Assembly: GCA_030141605.1 (NCBI GenBank)
Contig: JAQGDQ010000294.1
Span: 151,501 to 215,500, forward strand
Length of the DNA stretch: 64,000 nucleotides
Source of the DNA: Tubiluchus corallicola
Taxonomy: Eukaryota > Priapulida > Priapulimorpha > Priapulimorphida > Tubiluchidae
Reading direction: 5' to 3'
Position numbers and translations under genes: made by a program. Of the stretch, positions 60,665 through 64,000 are shown in pieces. The notes below the pieces were generated by a model. The model had not been told where the DNA came from and did no database searches. It worked only from the letters and a program-made list of their open reading frames with translations. How positions within the stretch are numbered: the stretch's first letter is position 1; the number at the start of each line of letters is the position of its first letter.

Positions 60665-62268
60665 TATTAGCAATCCTATTCATTCCCGCATGGGTCATGG
60701 TTTTCTGTCTTGAGCTTCTGCATACTCAGAATGTGAAGAACAAATATCAAAGAAATTCGTGTATTCGTGCATGCAGTATTTCGAGCATTGGATATCTGGA
60801 AGCAACAATAAAGGGCACGTGGCTGCATAGCTCCAGCGTGATAAATTCAAGTCTTCTTAAATTTCTTAAAACAATTTTGTTATGTTTATAAGTAGTTGTG
60901 CTGTTTTAAGTTGAATGTTACTTAGATTAAATTTATTTAGATGTTTAAACTTAAATTATTGTAAAGTTGAGGAGGGTTTATATTTAGTAGATTTTTTAAA
61001 AGATTTTCAGAAAACCATGGTTTTTCATTATTTTGTAGATATAACTAAAAGGATTTAAAAAAAGTTATAATTACTGATTTTTAAAAAAATTATAAATACT
61101 GGTTTTTAAAATTAAGTTCTTGACAGAATTTTTTGATCAGTTGAGAAATAATTGCTACTTAAATGTAACTTAAAAGGGCAGGAAAATCGGATGTTAAAGT
61201 CAGATTACAAGTTATTTCAGAGAAAAAAATTCGTTAAACAGAGCAGAGTTGTTTTGTTTAGTTTTTTTTAAGCGTTTTCATAATTTTTTTACCAAAATTA
61301 CAATTTAACTGTAATACAGGGTTAAAAGTTCATATAGAGTTTTGAAATGCAGAACAAAATTGAAGTTATAAATACAATTACTTACAACATCAGATGTTCA
61401 GAGATTCCTAGCACCTGCCATTTTCTTTGTTAGTTTCCCTCCAAACCTTAGGATTGAGCTGCCAGGGGGAGTTGAGCTAAATTAATTTTTTATATATACT
61501 TGTATTTTATATTACTTTAATAACTATAACGACTTTAAATTTAATAATGTCTGTTTATAGAAAATCTTTTTTATACGATGTTGGCTAAAATTATTGGTTG
61601 GAAATAATTATTTTAAAACGTGCTAGCTCTCTATTGTGAGCTTACTTCTGCTATAGAGTGTCTGTTAATGAGTGCATGTTGTAGTACAGTGCTATGAGTA
61701 TTATTGTAAAAGTTGTGTTTTATGCAATGGCATGTGTGTTTGTGTAAGCCGGAATTGTTTGAATCATGTTATGTGTGTTTTGTTCTATGTTATTGGCAAT
61801 GTGCCATTTTGTTGTTTGTCTGAAGTGCAATTAAGTACTGTAAAGTTCGTATGGTTGAAATATGTGTTTTGTGGTTCTGTTTGTAAGGTTTTGTTTTTGT
61901 AAAAAATTTTTATATAAAATTTTTATATTTCCAGACTTTTTAAAAATTAAAATTTTTTTAATTTTTTTTAATAAAAGTGTTAATATTTATACATTATTAA
62001 TAATATTATCAGAATTACTAATACTCATCAATTATTAGTAAAAAAATGTTTCCATACATTATTAGTGAAAAAAATTAATTTTTCATATTTTGAAAGGGTG
62101 ATAAGAGATTAGAGTTGGTTGTAGTTAAAAGGAATGTTAGTAGAAAAGGAATAAAGTAAGTCAGCAAACCTTGAAGCGACAGGGGTGTGAACCAAAATTT
62201 TTTGTTTATAAAACTAATGTAAAAATTGGTCCTTGAAATGCGATAACCAAAAAGGTTACGCTGAGTGA
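60665..62268. other. AT-rich interval, no gene seen
   Basis: T-rich and A-rich tracts throughout. Around 61960-62095 a TTATTAATAAT/ATTATTAGTAAAAAAAT motif recurs in both orientations. No coding pattern recognised. Confidence 0.4.
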
Positions 62269-64000
62269 GAGCTACATCCCCGATTACTGTTTAACATTCT
62301 CCACAGAGCTTGATATGTGGTGCTACCGTCAATGAGAAATATAAAATTATTTCAACACAGTGTACAAAATTATAATATTTCTAAACTTTCAGTGTATCCA
62401 ATAGCGCGTATTACATTCTCTGATAAAAACAGTGCTAGTTATTTGCAAATCATGAACTTTTTGCCTGCTAGTCGGCTTTTAGTCTATAGCAGGGGCCTAT
62501 AACTATTGTTCTTCATTCAATTCATTCTTATGACACTATAATTATAACACAGAATAATAATTTTTATGATTCTTAATGAGCAATGAAAAAAATCAAAAAT
62601 TCCAAAATGAACTGGATTATTTTCATGTGAAAGGAACAAAGAGATTACTTAAATACATAGAATTTAAAACGAGTTATACACAAACGAGCATGGTGATAAA
62701 CTGTTGTTTCTCATCGTTCAAAAGTATAGATGATTAGGAATTTGGATTTAACTTTCATTTGTTATATATTTATAAAAATAATATTATTGGTGTTTAATTT
62801 TTTCTTGTTGCTTTCTCTCTTAAAGACCTGCCTAAATCAACATTATCCCTCCCCAAATTACTGATACATTTGCAGTTCTGTAAACAATTGAAAAAATACA
62901 GGTCTGCATTAATTTTACTTTTTAAAAGTGAAATTTTAATTGATACTTTTGTGACACGAGACTGTTCTTTTTATTCCATAATCCATAACCAATAATACAC
63001 AAAATGAATACACTTAAATTTATTGTAATTAGACAATTATAATCAATCATTCTTGAAAAGACAAATGTACGTCATGTAACTTTTACACTGTTTGCTAAAA
63101 ATGCTATCTTAGTTTTCAGCAAGTTGCATAAATCCATGTGACTTATACAAACTATATATTATGTTTAAGCTGATCAGTGCGTCACAATTATAATACTCTG
63201 CTAATATGTGACTACACATAGCCACTATAAAAGAAGTTTCAAAAAAACAATAAAATTTATACAGAAGTCACATATTAAATTAGTGCAACTAATTTTCGTA
63301 CTTTTCAATTTATGTAGTGCAAACTCATTTCTTTTTTTGTTACAAAAATGAATACAAAAATACAAATTTTGCATGCGAAAACTTAAATCTTAAAGTAAAC
63401 TTAGTTTTACAACTAGGCGTTACATACGGACCACTGTCTTGCAGATTTTCAAACCACTAGTCATCATACGGATTGCACAGTTAGCTCACTCTACGAATAT
63501 GTATATATTCCAAGAAATTATTAGCCAATTGTATATATTTTGTAGGAAATAAACTTTAAGTTTTAAAACATCTTAAGCATTTTCACTTATAATTACTCAC
63601 ATCATTAAAGCTTGAAAAAAAATTATGCAGTTTTTTAGTGCTAAACTGCTTTGCTGACTGTCATATCACATAAAGGCCCCGTCACACCGAACAACAACCA
63701 TGAAAACTTCACACAAAACAATGAATTTCTTGATTTTGAAGATGGTCAGATCTCCGAAGATCGTGGACCTTGGGCAAAGTAAAAAAGAATTGCCTCTTCT
63801 GCACTACGACTACAACATTCATACCACACCCATAATGTGCTTCTATGGTGATCTGCTTCTTCCACGATCTTGTGACGATGAATGACCTTGAACATAATCA
63901 AAGTTTTTCTGCAAACATGAAGATCTTCTAGGCTATGATAATATGTCCCTAATCCTTGCCATTTCAACAACGCTTCTGCTAAGATCTAGAAGATTTCACT
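62269..64000 (+). repeat. Segmental duplication, copy 2 (runs off the window)
   Basis: Matches 52519-54490. Its left end keeps only GAGCTACATCCCCG, the 5' dozen or so bases of the tRNA-Ala (minus strand), so the copy begins inside the tRNA gene and carries just a tRNA fragment. It lacks the two blocks named under copy 1 and continues to the window edge. Confidence 0.92.

Overview
The window is nuclear DNA of an animal, most likely an invertebrate. It is AT-rich, its genes are spliced with GT-AG introns, intergenic and intron DNA is packed with short inverted-repeat transposons, and it holds a BEL/Pao LTR retrotransposon, a family largely restricted to animals. The phylum cannot be fixed from this window alone.

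Layout. (1) 0.7-19.1 kb, + strand: a tandem array of four two-exon METTL7 (TMT1A/B-like) methyltransferase genes. All share one phase-0 intron at the same codon, just before the Gly-Gly-Lys-Phe step, so they arose by duplication of a spliced gene. Copies 2 and 3 are closest to each other; copy 1 has lost key SAM-binding residues. (2) 25.5-38.5 kb, - strand: a complete 11-exon DPH1 (diphthamide synthesis), reconstructed exon by exon with matching phases and 455 codons plus stop; its introns hold at least five MITE-type insertions and an 85-bp tandem array. (3) 39.5-39.9 kb: a broken LINE 3' end. (4) 40.8-46.8 kb: a young BEL/Pao element with LTRs that differ by one base in a T run and a 5-bp target duplication. 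Its gag-protease ORF carries, in frame and without introns, a whole glycogenin-type GT8 glycosyltransferase domain; its reverse transcriptase and RNase H are missing and the integrase is out of frame and lacks one catalytic Asp. (5) 48.9-50.5 kb, +: a PRIMPOL gene whose coding sequence is one exon and which ends soon after the zinc-binding module. (6) 52.5 kb, -: an intact tRNA-Ala(UGC). From inside this tRNA a block of about 2 kb is repeated at 62.3-64.0 kb. (7) 55.4-58.6 kb: long microsatellites, a tRNA-headed SINE-like unit, an LTR-like promoter/poly(A) unit and a LINE tail. (8) 59.2-60.7 kb, +: a family-92 glycosyltransferase with a single coding exon.

The host genes do not form a pathway; they are ordinary unlinked animal genes (small-molecule methylation, eEF2 modification, replication restart, glycan extension). 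The main discovery candidate is the retrotransposon that carries glycogenin. Exon joins were made by eye from splice sites, reading phase and family conservation; no alignment or database search was run.
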